The position numbers were made by a program, and so were the translations under genes. The notes under the pieces are model-generated. The model had not been told where the DNA came from. It did no database searches and saw only the letters and a program-made list of their open reading frames with translations. 64,000 nucleotides of DNA from Pseudomonas sp. (GTDB lineage: Bacteria; Pseudomonadota; Gammaproteobacteria; Pseudomonadales; Pseudomonadaceae): positions 62,001 to 126,000 of the forward strand of contig NZ_JAUYNT010000015.1 of the NCBI RefSeq assembly GCF_030698175.1, in the 5' to 3' direction. This document shows, piece by piece, positions 16,804-27,079 of this stretch (positions within the stretch are counted from its first letter, which is position 1; every line of letters starts with the position of its first letter).

Positions 16804-17544
16804 TTATTGGGCGTCGAAAGCCTGGCCGTTGACGCCGACACTGTCCGGGCCCATCAGGTACAGGTAGACCGGCATGATTTCCTCTGGTGTTGGGTTGCCG
16901 GCCGGGTTCTCTCCAGGGTAGGCCTGGGCGCGCATGTCGGTGCGGGTGGCGCCGGGGTTTACGCTGTTGGCGCGGCCCGGGCAGATACCGTCCATCTCGT
17001 CGGCCAGCACTTGCATCAGGCCTTCGTTGGCGAACTTTGACACCGCGTAAGCGCCCCAGTAAGCGCGGCCTTTGCGGCCGACACTGCTGGAGGTAAAGAT
17101 CACCGAGGCATCCGCCGACAGCTTCAGCAATGGCAGCATGGTGCTGGTCAGCATAAAGGTGGCGTTGACGTTGACCTGCATGACGCGCATGAAGTTGTCG
17201 CCTGACAACTGCTCAATCGGTGTGCGCGGCCCGAGGATGGCGGCGTTGTGCAGCAGGCCATCGAGGCGACCGAATTCGCGCTCAACCATGGCCGCCAGCT
17301 CGTCATATTGATGGGCCAGGGCGGTTTCCAGGTTGAATGGAATGACCGCCGCCTGCGGGTGACCGGCTTCGGCGATGGCGTCATAGACCTGATTCAGATT
17401 GGCTTCGGTCTTGCCCAGCAACAATACGGTGGCACCCAGGGCGGCAAAGTTCTTGGCGGCAACCGCACCGATGCCGCGACCGGCGCCGGTCACCAATATG
17501 ACGCGGCCTTTCAATAGGTCTGGGCGGGCTGTGTATTCGAACAT
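16804..17544 (-). CDS. YciK-family short-chain dehydrogenase
   Basis: 246 aa. The cofactor site is ILVTGAGRGIGAVAAK near residue 20. HNAAILGPRTPIEQL and the catalytic Ser-Tyr-Lys set TSSSVGRKGRAYWGAYAVSK mark a classical SDR oxidoreductase. Sequence and place match the YciK subfamily found next to mupP-ubiG in pseudomonads. The substrate is unknown. It is downstream of ubiG-mupP on the same strand, but a repeat-rich gap of about 116 bases separates it from mupP, so cotranscription is uncertain. Confidence 0.85.
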   Translation of the reverse strand: MFEYTARPDLLKGRVILVTGAGRGIGAVAAKNFAALGATVLLLGKTEANLNQVYDAIAEAGHPQAAVIPFNLETALAHQYDELAAMVEREFGRLDGLLHNAAILGPRTPIEQLSGDNFMRVMQVNVNATFMLTSTMLPLLKLSADASVIFTSSSVGRKGRAYWGAYAVSKFANEGLMQVLADEMDGICPGRANSVNPGATRTDMRAQAYPGENPAGNPTPEEIMPVYLYLMGPDSVGVNGQAFDAQ

Positions 17545-17570
17545 GGAGGAATCTCTCTCGTGTCTTGGGT

Positions 17571-17648
17571 GTAGGGTGGGTTAGCCGCGAAGCGGCGTAA
17601 CCCACCATTGGTAACGGCAGCGGCGGGTTACGCTGCGTTCGTCCTACA
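17571..17648. repeat. GTAGG...CCTAC intergenic palindromic repeat, copy A
   Basis: The element starts GTAGGGTGGGTTAGCCGC and its first half folds into a near-perfect hairpin (GGTGGGTTA...TAACCCACC, 17575-17606). The second half has CGGGTTACGCTGCG and ends CCTAC. It lies between mupP and the yciK-like gene. Related copies occur at 26924, 48171, 59323, 59412 and 63396. Confidence 0.75.
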
Positions 17649-17660
17649 TCTGTCACGGCC

Positions 17661-18332
17661 TCAGCAGGAGCACAGCGCCCGATCAAGCAGCGCGCGCAGC
17701 TCCGCCGGGTGATTAACCACGGCATCGGCGCCCCAGTGGTCAGGGTTGTCGTCGCGGTGGATATAGCCGTAGCGAACCGCCGCGGTGCGGGTGCCAGCCG
17801 CGCGGCCAGACTCGATATCGCGCAGGTCGTCGCCAACAAACAGCACGCTGGCAGGTGTAAGGCCCAGGCGGGTGCAAGCCAAGATCATCGGCTCGGGGTC
17901 GGGCTTGGTGTTTTTTACGTGCTCGGGGCAAATCAGAATCGCCGAGCGTTGGGCCAGGCCCAGTTGCTGCATGATCGGTTCGGCGTAACGCAGCGGTTTG
18001 TTGGTGACCACGCCCCAGATCAGCTTGGCCTGCTCGATGTCGGCCAGCAGCTCTTCGATGCCGTCAAACGGGCGGGTGAACACCGCGCAGTGCTCTTGAT
18101 AGCGATCAAGAAACTCTTGGCGTAACGCCTCGAATCCTGCGTCTTGCGGGCTCAGCGCAAAGGCGCTGGCGACCATGGCGCGGGCGCCGCCAGAGATCTG
18201 CTCGCGAATCAGCTGTTCGGCAATCGGCGGCAAGTCGCGGGCGGCGCGCATGGCCTGGGCCACGGCGATAAAGTCGGGGGCACTGTCGAGCAGGGTGCCG
18301 TCCATGTCAAAAAGCACAGCACGCAGGCGCAT
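17661..18332 (-). CDS. mupP: N-acetylmuramic acid 6-phosphate phosphatase MupP
   Basis: 223 aa, HAD superfamily. The N-terminal [13 protein letters not shown] carries the nucleophilic and acid/base Asp residues. [12 protein letters not shown] (motif II Thr/Asn and motif III Lys region) and [17 protein letters not shown] (motif IV) complete the site. MupP dephosphorylates MurNAc-6-phosphate in the pseudomonad cell-wall recycling pathway that bypasses de novo MurA and confers intrinsic fosfomycin resistance. Related phosphoglycolate phosphatases look similar, but the position directly after ubiG is the MupP location in Pseudomonas. Its ATG overlaps the ubiG stop by one base (TGATG). Confidence 0.88.
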   Translation of the reverse strand: MRLRAVLFDMDGTLLDSAPDFIAVAQAMRAARDLPPIAEQLIREQISGGARAMVASAFALSPQDAGFEALRQEFLDRYQEHCAVFTRPFDGIEELLADIEQAKLIWGVVTNKPLRYAEPIMQQLGLAQRSAILICPEHVKNTKPDPEPMILACTRLGLTPASVLFVGDDLRDIESGRAAGTRTAAVRYGYIHRDDNPDHWGADAVVNHPAELRALLDRALCSC

Positions 18333-19030
18333 CAGGCTTCCTTTAAGGTTTGCAGCATGTAGTTAACGTCGACGTCGCTGGCCAGCTTGTAGTGCTTGAG
18401 CAGCGGGTTGTAGGTCAGGCCGATGATGTCTTTGACTTGCAGGCCGGTGGCACGGCTCCAGGCACCCAGTTCTGAGGGGCGGATAAACTTTTTAAAGTCG
18501 TGGGTGCCGCGCGGCAGCATGCGCATCAGGTATTCGGCGCCAATAATGGCGAACAAATAGGCCTTGGGATTGCGGTTGATGGTGGAGAAAAATACCTGGC
18601 CGCCGGGTTTGACCAGTGCGTGGCAGGCGCGGATCACCGACGCCGGGTCGGGCACGTGTTCGAGCATCTCCAGGCAAGTAACCACATCAAACTGCTCGGG
18701 CATTTCCAGGGCCAGGTCTTCGGCGGTGCTTTGCCGATAGTCGACCGACACGCCGGACTCCAACTGATGCAGGCGGGCCACGGCCAGCGGCGCTTCGCCC
18801 ATGTCGATGGCAGTGACTGTGGCGCCGCGCAGGGCCATGGCTTCGCTTAAGATGCCGCCGCCGCAGCCGATGTCGAGCACGGTTTTGCCGGCGAGATTGA
18901 CCCGCTCGTCGATCCAGTTAACCCGCAGCGGGTTGATGTCGTGCAGTGGCTTGAACTCGCTTTCGCGGTCCCACCAGCGGTGTGCCAGAGCTTCGAATTT
19001 AGCGATTTCGGCGTGGTCGACGTTGCTCAT
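18332..19030 (-). CDS. ubiG: Ubiquinone biosynthesis O-methyltransferase UbiG
   Basis: 232 aa. The SAM-binding motif [20 protein letters not shown] is at about 50-70. [25 protein letters not shown] at the N-terminus and [21 protein letters not shown] are UbiG signatures. It carries out both O-methylations in ubiquinone synthesis at the inner-membrane face. The gene is translationally coupled to mupP and follows the methylthioadenosine deaminase gene by 36 bases on the same strand, so the three are probably one operon. Confidence 0.95.
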   Translation of the reverse strand: MSNVDHAEIAKFEALAHRWWDRESEFKPLHDINPLRVNWIDERVNLAGKTVLDIGCGGGILSEAMALRGATVTAIDMGEAPLAVARLHQLESGVSVDYRQSTAEDLALEMPEQFDVVTCLEMLEHVPDPASVIRACHALVKPGGQVFFSTINRNPKAYLFAIIGAEYLMRMLPRGTHDFKKFIRPSELGAWSRATGLQVKDIIGLTYNPLLKHYKLASDVDVNYMLQTLKEA

Positions 19031-19066
19031 AGAAGAACCTGTGGGTAAAGAATCTGGTGAGTTAAC

Positions 19067-20392
19067 TCAGCGAGCCGCGATGCGGGCGCCCCAGCTGCGG
19101 GCGCTGGCAATCAAGCGGTCTTCGTCGAGACGGGTTAGCTGCTGGTTGTCGAGTAATTGCTTGCCGCCAACCCAGACGTGTTTAACACCGCTGCGATTGC
19201 CGGCATAAATCAGTTGTGAGACCGGATCATAGACCGGTTGTTGCGCCAGGCCGCTGAGGTCAAAGGCTAACAGGTCGGCGGCTTTGCCGATTTCCAGTGA
19301 GCCGGTGTGCTCCTCAATCCCCAAGGCGCGGGCGCCGTTAAGGGTGGCCATGCGCAATGCCTGGTGGGCGTCCAGCGCCGTTGCCGAATTGGCCACGGCT
19401 TTGGCCAGCAAGGCGGCGGTGCGGGTTTCACCGAGCAAGTCCAGGCTGTTATTGCTGGCCGCGCCGTCGGTACCAATCGCCACATTGACGCCTGCTTGCC
19501 AGAGTTTTTCTACCGGGCACAGGCCGCTGGCGAGCTTGAGGTTGGAGTGCGGGCAATGGATGACATGGCTGTTACTTTCTACCAGTAGTGCGAGGTCGTC
19601 GTCACTGATCTGGGTCATATGCACCGCCTGAAAGCGTGGCCCCAGCAGCCCGAGGCGAGCCAGGCGGGCCAGTGGGCGTTCGCCGCGCTGCTCGAGGCTT
19701 TGTTGTACCTCGAAGGCGGTTTCCTGCACGTGCATATGAATGCCGGCATCCAGTTCTTCGGCCAGCATGCGGATGTTTTCCAGTTTGTCATCGCTGACGC
19801 TGTAGGGCGCGTGGGGGCCGAAGGCGACTTTAATGCGTGGGTGCTGCTTGAGGTCGTCGAGCAGGAGCAGGCCTTTGTGCAAGGATTCTGCGCTGTCGCG
19901 GGCGCCGGGAATTGGGAAGTCCAGGATCGGGATAGTGATCTGGGCGCGCATGCCGCTGGTGTGAATCACCTCGCTGGCCACTTCTGGGAAAAAATACATG
20001 TCGGAGAAGCAAGTGATGCCGCCCTTGAGTTGCTCGGCAATCGCCAGCTCGGTGCCGTCGCGCACAAAGGCCTCATCCACCCAGCGCGCTTCCGCCGGCC
20101 AGATGTGCTGCTCGAGCCAATGCATCAGCGGTACGTCGTCGGCCAGGCCGCGAAACAGCGTCATCGCCGCATGGCCGTGGGCATTGATCAGGCCGGGGCA
20201 GAGCAGCATGTCCGGCAGCTCGCGGACTTCTTTGGCCGGGTGCAATAGGGCGCTGGCGCGCGGCGCGATCAGCACGATGCGGCCATCGCGAATGCCCAGG
20301 CCATGCTGTTTTAACACCACGCCGGCGGGCTCAACCGGCACCAGCCAGGTCGGCAAGAGGAGGAGGTCGAGCGGGGCGCTGTGGTCGGGCAT
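19067..20392 (-). CDS. mtaD: 5'-methylthioadenosine deaminase (amidohydrolase family)
   Basis: 441 aa TRZ/ATZ-type amidohydrolase. The metal ligands are visible as [17 protein letters not shown] (HxH near residue 70), [15 protein letters not shown] and [13 protein letters not shown]. In P. aeruginosa the orthologue beside mtnA deaminates methylthioadenosine to methylthioinosine as the first step of a specialised methionine salvage route, and the divergent mtnA in this window fits that pathway. It may also act on S-adenosylhomocysteine. The symbol is given by analogy. The 106-base gap to mtnA should hold divergent promoters, though none stood out. Confidence 0.85.
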   Translation of the reverse strand: MPDHSAPLDLLLLPTWLVPVEPAGVVLKQHGLGIRDGRIVLIAPRASALLHPAKEVRELPDMLLCPGLINAHGHAAMTLFRGLADDVPLMHWLEQHIWPAEARWVDEAFVRDGTELAIAEQLKGGITCFSDMYFFPEVASEVIHTSGMRAQITIPILDFPIPGARDSAESLHKGLLLLDDLKQHPRIKVAFGPHAPYSVSDDKLENIRMLAEELDAGIHMHVQETAFEVQQSLEQRGERPLARLARLGLLGPRFQAVHMTQISDDDLALLVESNSHVIHCPHSNLKLASGLCPVEKLWQAGVNVAIGTDGAASNNSLDLLGETRTAALLAKAVANSATALDAHQALRMATLNGARALGIEEHTGSLEIGKAADLLAFDLSGLAQQPVYDPVSQLIYAGNRSGVKHVWVGGKQLLDNQQLTRLDEDRLIASARSWGARIAAR

Positions 20393-20498
20393 GATCGGCA
20401 GTCTTGAGCGTTTGTACGAGGCTGGCCAGTATACCCGAGCGCCCAGCGGGTCGGCTCGCTATAATCGGCGGCTTTTGGTTGTGGGTACGAGGTGAGTC

Positions 20499-21575
20499 AT
20501 GCGTGATCGATTGCTAGCGGCAGAGAAAGTTAAGGCGATTGAATGGCGCGATGGCACGCTGTATTTGCTCGATCAACGGCTGCTGCCGTTCGAGGAAACC
20601 TGGCTGGCCTATGAGTCGGCGGCAGGTGTGGCTGAGGCCATTCGGCAGATGGTGGTGCGCGGCGCGCCGGCCATCGGCATTGCGGCGGCCTATGGGTTGG
20701 TGCTGGGCGTCAAGGCGCGCCTGGCCGCCGGTGGCGATTGGCAGGCGGCGCTGGAGGCGGATTTCCAGGTGCTGGCTGAGTCGCGGCCGACTGCGGTTAA
20801 TTTGTTTTGGGCGCTGAACTGCATGCGTGAGCGTTTACAGCGGCTTAAAGCTGCCGATGAGCCGTTGCGCGCCCTGGAGTTGGAGGCGCTTGGCATCCAT
20901 GCCAGTGATCGCGAGGCCAATCTGACCATGGCGCAATTCGGCGTCGAGGTGATTCGTCAGCATCAGGGCAGTGCCCAGCCAATTTTGACCCACTGCAACA
21001 CCGGTGCACTGGCGACTGGCGGCTTTGGCACGGCGCTGGGGGTGATTCGCGCGGCCTATCTGGAGGGCTTGGTCGAGCGGGTGTATGCCGATGAGACCCG
21101 GCCCTGGCTGCAGGGTTCGCGCCTGACCGCCTGGGAGCTGGCCAGCGATGGCGTGCCGGTCACCTTGAATGCCGACTCTGCGGCCGCGCATCTGATGAAA
21201 ACCAAGGGCATCACCTGGGTGATAGTCGGTGCCGACCGCATCACCGCCAATGGCGACGTGGCCAACAAGATTGGCACCTATCAGCTGGCGGTGAATGCCA
21301 TGCACCACGGCGTGCGCTTTATGGTGGTGGCGCCCAGTTCGACCATTGATATGGCACTGGCTACCGGCGATGAAATCCCCATCGAGGAGCGTGACGGCAG
21401 TGAGTTGCTGGAGATCGCCGGGCGGCGGGTGGCGGCCGAAGTGGATGCAATCAATCCGGTATTTGATGTGACGCCAGCCGATCTGATCGATTACCTGATC
21501 ACCGAGAAGGGTGTGATCGAGCGGCCGAATGCGGCAAAAATGGCCCAGCTGATGTGTCGCAAGCGCCTGCACTGA
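20499..21575 (+). CDS. mtnA: Methylthioribose-1-phosphate isomerase
   Basis: 358 aa. The segment [16 protein letters not shown], the catalytic-Cys region [19 protein letters not shown], and [19 protein letters not shown] with its catalytic Asp identify MtnA, related to eIF2B alpha subunits. It converts MTR-1-P to MTRu-1-P in methionine salvage. It is divergent from the methylthioadenosine deaminase gene, its pathway partner in pseudomonads. The gyrA leader begins just after its stop. Confidence 0.95.
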   Translation: MRDRLLAAEKVKAIEWRDGTLYLLDQRLLPFEETWLAYESAAGVAEAIRQMVVRGAPAIGIAAAYGLVLGVKARLAAGGDWQAALEADFQVLAESRPTAVNLFWALNCMRERLQRLKAADEPLRALELEALGIHASDREANLTMAQFGVEVIRQHQGSAQPILTHCNTGALATGGFGTALGVIRAAYLEGLVERVYADETRPWLQGSRLTAWELASDGVPVTLNADSAAAHLMKTKGITWVIVGADRITANGDVANKIGTYQLAVNAMHHGVRFMVVAPSSTIDMALATGDEIPIEERDGSELLEIAGRRVAAEVDAINPVFDVTPADLIDYLITEKGVIERPNAAKMAQLMCRKRLH

Positions 21576-21600
21576 GTGTTGCGCGGCCCGGACTGCTGGG

Positions 21601-21630
21601 TTGGGTGCTGTGGGGTGATTGTGGTATGCT
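21601..21630 (+). promoter_or_regulatory. Candidate gyrA promoter
   Basis: TTGGGT (21601-21606) and TATGCT (21625-21630) are separated by 18 bases, a fair sigma-70-type match. They would give a leader of about 160 bases before the gyrA ATG at 21799. The leader includes a GC-rich palindromic stretch near 21640-21662. No terminator was seen between mtnA and this point. Confidence 0.45.
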
Positions 21631-21798
21631 CCGGCGGTTTTCAGGCCGGCCTTAACGGGCCACTGAAGGGCACAGATTTTTAGCTTAACCCGTTGATTTT
21701 TCGTGAGTCGTTGCAGCTAATTTAGCCGCAACGGCGAACTTCGCCATATTCCACGCGGATTGCGCGGAGTTTCACCAGAATAAGGAACCAGGCTTCTC

Positions 21799-24603
21799 AT
21801 GGGCGAACTGGCCAAAGAAATTGTACCGGTCAATATCGAAGACGAGCTGAAACAGTCGTATCTCGACTACGCGATGAGCGTGATCGTCGGTCGTGCATTA
21901 CCCGATGCCCGTGATGGCTTAAAGCCCGTGCACCGGCGCGTGCTGTTCGCGATGAGTGAGCTGGGTAACGACTGGAACAAGGCGTATAAAAAATCCGCCC
22001 GTGTGGTCGGCGACGTGATCGGTAAGTATCACCCGCACGGTGATACTGCGGTGTACGACACCATCGTTCGGATGGCGCAGCCGTTCTCGCTGCGCTACCT
22101 GCTGGTAGACGGTCAGGGTAACTTCGGTTCGGTCGACGGCGATAACGCGGCCGCCATGCGTTACACCGAAGTGCGGATGACCAAGCTGGCCCATGAGCTG
22201 CTGGCCGATCTGGATAAAGAGACGGTCGATTGGGTGCCCAACTACGACGGCACCGAGCAGATTCCGGCGGTCATGCCGACCAAGATTCCCAACCTGCTGG
22301 TCAATGGTTCCAGCGGTATTGCCGTGGGCATGGCGACCAATATTCCGCCGCACAACCTGGGCGAAGTCATCGACGGCTGCCTGGCGCTGATCGAAAACCC
22401 GGAACTGACCATCGATGAATTGATGCAGTACATTCCGGGCCCGGACTTCCCAACAGCGGCGATCATCAACGGTCGCGCCGGCATCATCGAAGCCTATCGC
22501 ACCGGTCGTGGACGGATTCAGATCCGCGCCCGCGCCACCATCGAAGACATCGATAAGGTCGGCGGTCGCCAGCAGATCATCATCACCGAGCTGCCGTACC
22601 AGCTGAACAAGGCCCGACTGATCGAGAAGATTGCCGAGCTGGTTAAAGAGAAGAAGCTCGAAGGCATCAGCGAGCTGCGCGACGAGTCCGACAAAGACGG
22701 CATGCGCGTGGTGATTGAACTGCGTCGTGGCGAAGTGGCAGAAGTGGTGCTGAATAACCTCTACGCCCAGACCCAGTTGCAGAGCGTGTTCGGTATCAAC
22801 GTGGTGGCGCTGATCGACGGCCAGCCGAAGATTCTGAACCTCAAGGATCTGCTCGAAGCCTTCGTGCTGCACCGCCGTGAAGTGGTGACGCGGCGTACCG
22901 TGTACCTGCTGCGTAAAGCCCGCGAGCGTGGGCATATCCTCGAAGGACAAGCCGTTGCGCTGTCCAACATCGATCCGGTAATCGCGCTGATCAAAGCCTC
23001 GCCAAGCCCGGCCGAAGCCAAAGAAGGCTTGGTCGCCATGGGCTGGGAATCCTCGGCTGTGCAAGCCATGGTTGAGCGCGCAGGCGCTGACTCGTGCCGC
23101 CCGGATACCCTAGATGCGCAGTACGGCTTGCGTGACGGTAAGTACTACCTGTCGCCAGAACAGGCGCAGGCGATTCTTGAATTGCGCTTGCACCGTCTGA
23201 CCGGTCTTGAGCACGAGAAGCTGTTGGCCGAGTACCAAGAGATTCTGCTGCAAATCGGCGAGCTGATCCGCATCCTGACCAGCGCCACGCGCTTGATGGA
23301 AGTGATCCGCGAAGAGCTGGAAGGCGTTAAGGCCGAGTTTGGCGACAAGCGTCGTACCGAGATTCTCGATACCCGTCTGGACCTGACCCTGGCCGATTTG
23401 ATTACCGAAGAGGAGCGGGTAGTCACCATCTCCCACGGTGGTTATGCCAAGTCGCAACCGCTGATGGCCTATCAGGCCCAGCGTCGCGGCGGTAAAGGCA
23501 AGTCGGCCACCGGCGTTAAAGATGAGGACTACATCGAGCATCTGCTGGTCGCCAACAGCCACGCCACGCTCTTGTTGTTCTCCAGCAAAGGCAAGGTGTA
23601 CTGGCTGAAGACCTACGAGATTCCTGAGGCTTCACGGGCTGCCCGTGGTCGGCCGCTGGTCAACCTGCTGCCGCTGAGCGAAGGCGAATGTATCACCGCG
23701 ATGCTGCAGGTCGATCTCGAGGCCTTGCGTCTGCAAGCGCCGGAAGGCGAAGAGTTGGATGATATCGAAGGCGTGCTGGTCGAGCAGGACGAGGTTGAAG
23801 AGCTGGCCGACGACGAAGACGCTGATGGCGCCGATGTCTCGGAAAGTAAAGATGTGCCTACGGGTGCCTATATTTTCATGGCTACGGCCAACGGCACGGT
23901 GAAGAAGACTCCGCTGGTGCAATTCAGTCGTCCGCGTAGCGTCGGTCTGATTGCCCTGAAGCTGGACGAAGGTGACACCCTGATCGCCGCCGCCGTAACT
24001 GACGGCGCCCGTGAAGTGATGATGTTCTCCGACGGCGGCAAGGTGATTCGCTTCCAGGAAAGCAAGGTGCGCACCATGGGCCGTACCGCCCGTGGCGTGC
24101 GCGGCATGCGCCTGCCGGAAGGCCAGCACATTATCTCCATGCTGATCCCGGAAGCTGACGCGCAAATCCTCACCGCCTCTGCCCGTGGTTACGGCAAGCG
24201 CACTGCGATGGCCGACTTCCCTCGTCGCGGTCGCGGCGGCCAGGGCGTAATTGCCATGGTCAGCAATGATCGTAACGGCAAGCTGGTCGGCGCCGTGCAA
24301 GTGCTGGATGGCGAGGAAATCATGCTGATCTCCGACCAGGGCACGCTGGTGCGTACCCGGGTTGCCGAGGTGTCGTCGCTGGGCCGCAATACTCAGGGCG
24401 TGACCCTGATCAAGTTGGCCAGCGATGAAACCCTGGTCGGTCTTGAGCGTGTGCAAGAGCTATCCGAAGTCGAAGGCGAAGAGCTAGACGACGAGTTCGC
24501 TGATGCGGCTGAGCTGGATGCTGTTGATGCCGGCGAGCCAGATGGCGAGTCACTTGAAGCTGCTGCGGACGACTCTAGTACCGAAGCGCCAAGCGAAGAG
24601 TAA
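21799..24603 (+). CDS. gyrA: DNA gyrase subunit A
   Basis: 934 aa. The N-terminal breakage-reunion domain has the quinolone-resistance region [19 protein letters not shown] (Thr and Asp at the E. coli 83 and 87 positions, the wild-type state in Pseudomonas) and [11 protein letters not shown] with the catalytic Tyr. The C-terminal beta-pinwheel contains the GyrA-box QRRGGKGK. Two acidic low-complexity stretches are notable: about residues 647-687 inside the pinwheel, and the last 45 residues. GyrA forms A2B2 gyrase with GyrB and introduces negative supercoils. serC follows 109 bases later on the same strand. Confidence 0.97.
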   Translation: MGELAKEIVPVNIEDELKQSYLDYAMSVIVGRALPDARDGLKPVHRRVLFAMSELGNDWNKAYKKSARVVGDVIGKYHPHGDTAVYDTIVRMAQPFSLRYLLVDGQGNFGSVDGDNAAAMRYTEVRMTKLAHELLADLDKETVDWVPNYDGTEQIPAVMPTKIPNLLVNGSSGIAVGMATNIPPHNLGEVIDGCLALIENPELTIDELMQYIPGPDFPTAAIINGRAGIIEAYRTGRGRIQIRARATIEDIDKVGGRQQIIITELPYQLNKARLIEKIAELVKEKKLEGISELRDESDKDGMRVVIELRRGEVAEVVLNNLYAQTQLQSVFGINVVALIDGQPKILNLKDLLEAFVLHRREVVTRRTVYLLRKARERGHILEGQAVALSNIDPVIALIKASPSPAEAKEGLVAMGWESSAVQAMVERAGADSCRPDTLDAQYGLRDGKYYLSPEQAQAILELRLHRLTGLEHEKLLAEYQEILLQIGELIRILTSATRLMEVIREELEGVKAEFGDKRRTEILDTRLDLTLADLITEEERVVTISHGGYAKSQPLMAYQAQRRGGKGKSATGVKDEDYIEHLLVANSHATLLLFSSKGKVYWLKTYEIPEASRAARGRPLVNLLPLSEGECITAMLQVDLEALRLQAPEGEELDDIEGVLVEQDEVEELADDEDADGADVSESKDVPTGAYIFMATANGTVKKTPLVQFSRPRSVGLIALKLDEGDTLIAAAVTDGAREVMMFSDGGKVIRFQESKVRTMGRTARGVRGMRLPEGQHIISMLIPEADAQILTASARGYGKRTAMADFPRRGRGGQGVIAMVSNDRNGKLVGAVQVLDGEEIMLISDQGTLVRTRVAEVSSLGRNTQGVTLIKLASDETLVGLERVQELSEVEGEELDDEFADAAELDAVDAGEPDGESLEAAADDSSTEAPSEE

Positions 24604-24712
24604 TAACTGCAGGGCGGATGGTGTGCTAGGCGCCTATCCGCTCCAGGCTAGATCGGCGAGTAGCGCTGCGCGTTGCTCGCCCGCCCCACACTACAAGCAA
24701 GTGAGAGTCGAT

Positions 24713-25798
24713 GTGAGCAAGCGAGCCCATAACTTCTGCGCCGGCCCCGCCGCGCTTCCTGAAGCCGTATTGTTGCGTGCTCAGGCCGAGCTTCTCGATT
24801 GGCACGGCAAAGGCCTGTCCGTGATGGAAATGAGCCATCGCAGCGCCGACTATGTGGCGATTGCCGAAAAAGCCGAGCAGGATCTACGCGATCTGCTGGC
24901 CATTCCGTCCAATTACAAAGTGCTGTTTTTGCAAGGCGGCGCCAGCCAGCAGTTTGCCGAAATCCCGCTGAATCTGCTGCCTGAAGGTGGTGTGGCTGAC
25001 TATATCGATACCGGTATCTGGTCGAAAAAAGCCATTGAGGAAGCCAGTCGTTTCGGCAACATTAATGTCGCCGCCAGCGCCAAGCCTTACGACTACTTTG
25101 CCATCCCAGGGCAAAATGAGTGGAAGCTGAGCAAGGACGCCGCCTACCTGCACTACGCCAGCAACGAAACCATTGGTGGTCTGCAGTTTGACTGGGTGCC
25201 GGAAGTGGGCGACGTGCCGCTGGTGGTGGATATGTCTTCCGACATTCTGTCGCGCCCCATCGATGTCTCGCAGTTCGGCCTGATCTACGCCGGCGCGCAG
25301 AAAAACATCGGCCCCAGCGGCTTGGTGGTGGTGATAGTACGTGAAGACTTGCTCGGTAAGGCGCGCTCACACTGCCCGACCATGCTCAACTACAAGGTCG
25401 CGGCCGACAACGGCTCGATGTACAACACCCCGGCGACCTTCTCCTGGTACCTCTCGGGCCTGGTGTTTGAGTGGCTCAAGGAGCAGGGCGGCGTCGAGGC
25501 GATGGAGCGAGTCAATCGCGCCAAAAAAGAACTGCTCTACAAGACCATCGACAGCAGCGAGTTGTACAGCAACCCGATTGCCCACAATGCTCGCTCGTGG
25601 ATGAACGTGCCGTTTCGCTTGGCCGATGATCGCTTGGATAAGCCGTTTCTGCTTGGCGCCGATGCCCGTGGCTTGCTCAATCTGCAAGGCCATCGCTCGG
25701 TCGGCGGCATGCGTGCCTCTATCTATAACGCGGTGGGTATGGATGCGGTTGAAGCGCTGGTTCATTACATGGCGGAGTTCGAGAAGGAGCACGCGTGA
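24713..25798 (+). CDS. serC: Phosphoserine aminotransferase
   Basis: 361 aa from GTG, giving SKRAHNFCAGPAALPEAVLL, the standard PSAT N-terminus. The longer open frame upstream overlaps the end of gyrA. The PLP lysine lies in LIYAGAQKNIGPSGL, and the phosphate-binding end is HRSVGGMRASIYNAVG. It makes phosphoserine from 3-phosphohydroxypyruvate, and in pyridoxal synthesis acts on 4-phosphohydroxythreonine. The ribosome-binding site is weak (GTGAGAG). The stop overlaps the pheA ATG by one base (TGATG), so the pair is translationally coupled. Confidence 0.95.
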   Translation: MSKRAHNFCAGPAALPEAVLLRAQAELLDWHGKGLSVMEMSHRSADYVAIAEKAEQDLRDLLAIPSNYKVLFLQGGASQQFAEIPLNLLPEGGVADYIDTGIWSKKAIEEASRFGNINVAASAKPYDYFAIPGQNEWKLSKDAAYLHYASNETIGGLQFDWVPEVGDVPLVVDMSSDILSRPIDVSQFGLIYAGAQKNIGPSGLVVVIVREDLLGKARSHCPTMLNYKVAADNGSMYNTPATFSWYLSGLVFEWLKEQGGVEAMERVNRAKKELLYKTIDSSELYSNPIAHNARSWMNVPFRLADDRLDKPFLLGADARGLLNLQGHRSVGGMRASIYNAVGMDAVEALVHYMAEFEKEHA

Positions 25799-26895
25799 TG
25801 TCCGATCAGGATCAGCTCAAGGCGCTACGAGTGCGAATTGACAGCCTCGATGAGAAAATCCTCGAGCTGATCAGCGAGCGCGCCAGCTGTGCTCAGCAAG
25901 TCGCGCGGGCCAAGTTGCTGTCGTTGCCGGCCGGCGAGAAAGCGGTGTTCTATCGTCCCGAGCGCGAGGCCTGGGTGCTCAAGCACATCATGGAGCTCAA
26001 TCAGGGTCCGCTGGACAACGAGGAAGTGGCGCGCTTATTCCGCGAGATCATGTCGTCCTGTCTGGCCCTTGAGCAACCGCTGAAAGTGGCTTACTTGGGG
26101 CCTGAGGGCACCTTCACCCAGGCCGCTGCGCTCAAACACTTCGGTCATGCGGTGATCAGCGTGCCGATGACTGCCATCGACGAAGTCTTCCGCGAAGTGG
26201 CTGCCGGGGCGGTGAATTTTGGCGTGGTGCCGGTGGAAAACTCCACCGAGGGCGCGGTCAATCACACCCTGGACAGCTTTCTCGAGCACGACCTGGTCAT
26301 CTGCGGCGAAGTTGAGCTGCGCATTCACCACCACTTGCTGGTCGGCGAAACCACCAAGACCGACCGCATTACCCGCATCTACTCCCACGCCCAGTCGCTG
26401 GCGCAGTGTCGCAAGTGGTTGGATGCCCATTACCCGAATGTCGAGCGGGTGGCGGTGTCGAGCAATGCCGATGCGGCCAAGCGGGTGAAGAGTGAGTGGA
26501 ATTCGGCGGCGATTGCCGGTGACATGGCCGCGAGCCTTTATGGTTTAAGCAAGCTGGCCGAGAAAATTGAAGACCGCCCGGACAACTCCACGCGCTTCTT
26601 GATTATCGGTAATCAGGAAGTGCCGCCGACCGGCGACGACAAGACTTCGGTGATTGTCTCGATGCGCAATAAGCCCGGCGCGCTGCACGAGTTGCTGGTG
26701 CCGTTCCATATTGCCGGCATTGACCTGACCCGGATCGAGACGCGCCCCTCGCGCAGCGGCAAGTGGACCTATGCGTTCTTTATCGATTTCGTCGGCCATC
26801 ACCGTGATCCGCTGATCAGCGACGTGCTGGAGAAAATCAATCAAGAAGCGGTGGCGCTTAAAGTGCTCGGCTCTTATCCAAAAGCGGTGCTTTGA
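25798..26895 (+). CDS. pheA: Bifunctional chorismate mutase / prephenate dehydratase (P-protein)
   Basis: 365 aa from the ATG at 25798; a GTG at 25795 is the alternative. AAGGAG lies just upstream. The AroQ-type mutase spans about 1-90 (LRVRIDSLDEKILELISERA). The dehydratase domain has VAYLGPEGTFTQAA, VVPVENSTEGAVNHTLD and STRFLII. The ACT regulatory domain near the C-terminus has NKPGALHELL and the ETRP segment for phenylalanine feedback. It commits chorismate to phenylalanine. The order serC-pheA-hisC-tyrA/aroA-cmk is the pseudomonad aromatic operon. Confidence 0.96.
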   Translation: MSDQDQLKALRVRIDSLDEKILELISERASCAQQVARAKLLSLPAGEKAVFYRPEREAWVLKHIMELNQGPLDNEEVARLFREIMSSCLALEQPLKVAYLGPEGTFTQAAALKHFGHAVISVPMTAIDEVFREVAAGAVNFGVVPVENSTEGAVNHTLDSFLEHDLVICGEVELRIHHHLLVGETTKTDRITRIYSHAQSLAQCRKWLDAHYPNVERVAVSSNADAAKRVKSEWNSAAIAGDMAASLYGLSKLAEKIEDRPDNSTRFLIIGNQEVPPTGDDKTSVIVSMRNKPGALHELLVPFHIAGIDLTRIETRPSRSGKWTYAFFIDFVGHHRDPLISDVLEKINQEAVALKVLGSYPKAVL

Positions 26896-26923
26896 GTTTT
26901 CGGCCTTTGTCGAGATTCAATTC

Positions 26924-26959
26924 GTAGGGGGGGTTAGACGCGCGGCGGCGTAACCCGCC
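26924..26959. repeat. GTAGG-type intergenic repeat, copy B (partial)
   Basis: GTAGGGGGGGTTAGACGCGC then GGCGGCGTAACCCGCC forms a hairpin like the first half of copy A at 17571. The CCTAC half is missing. It lies in the 184-base pheA-hisC gap, whose remaining part holds two similar AGGTTCAAC stretches (near 26990 and 27024) and no gene. Confidence 0.65.
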
Positions 26960-27079
26960 AGCGGTATTGAGGGTTCGATGGGTATCTCCAGGTTCAACTG
27001 CACCCTGCGAGTCTGGATAGTCTCAAGGTTCAACGGGTACACCGCATTGTTAAATGCCTCTCGCGATTAAGGAATTTCC

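Noticed and set aside
22021..22100. Quinolone-resistance mutation at gyrA codon 83 (Thr rather than the E. coli Ser)
   Set aside because: Thr is the normal residue at this position in Pseudomonas GyrA, and Asp87 is unchanged.
21919..23064. Long open frame of 381 codons on the minus strand
   Set aside because: It lies entirely antisense to gyrA; such frames are common opposite GC-rich genes, and the product resembles no family.
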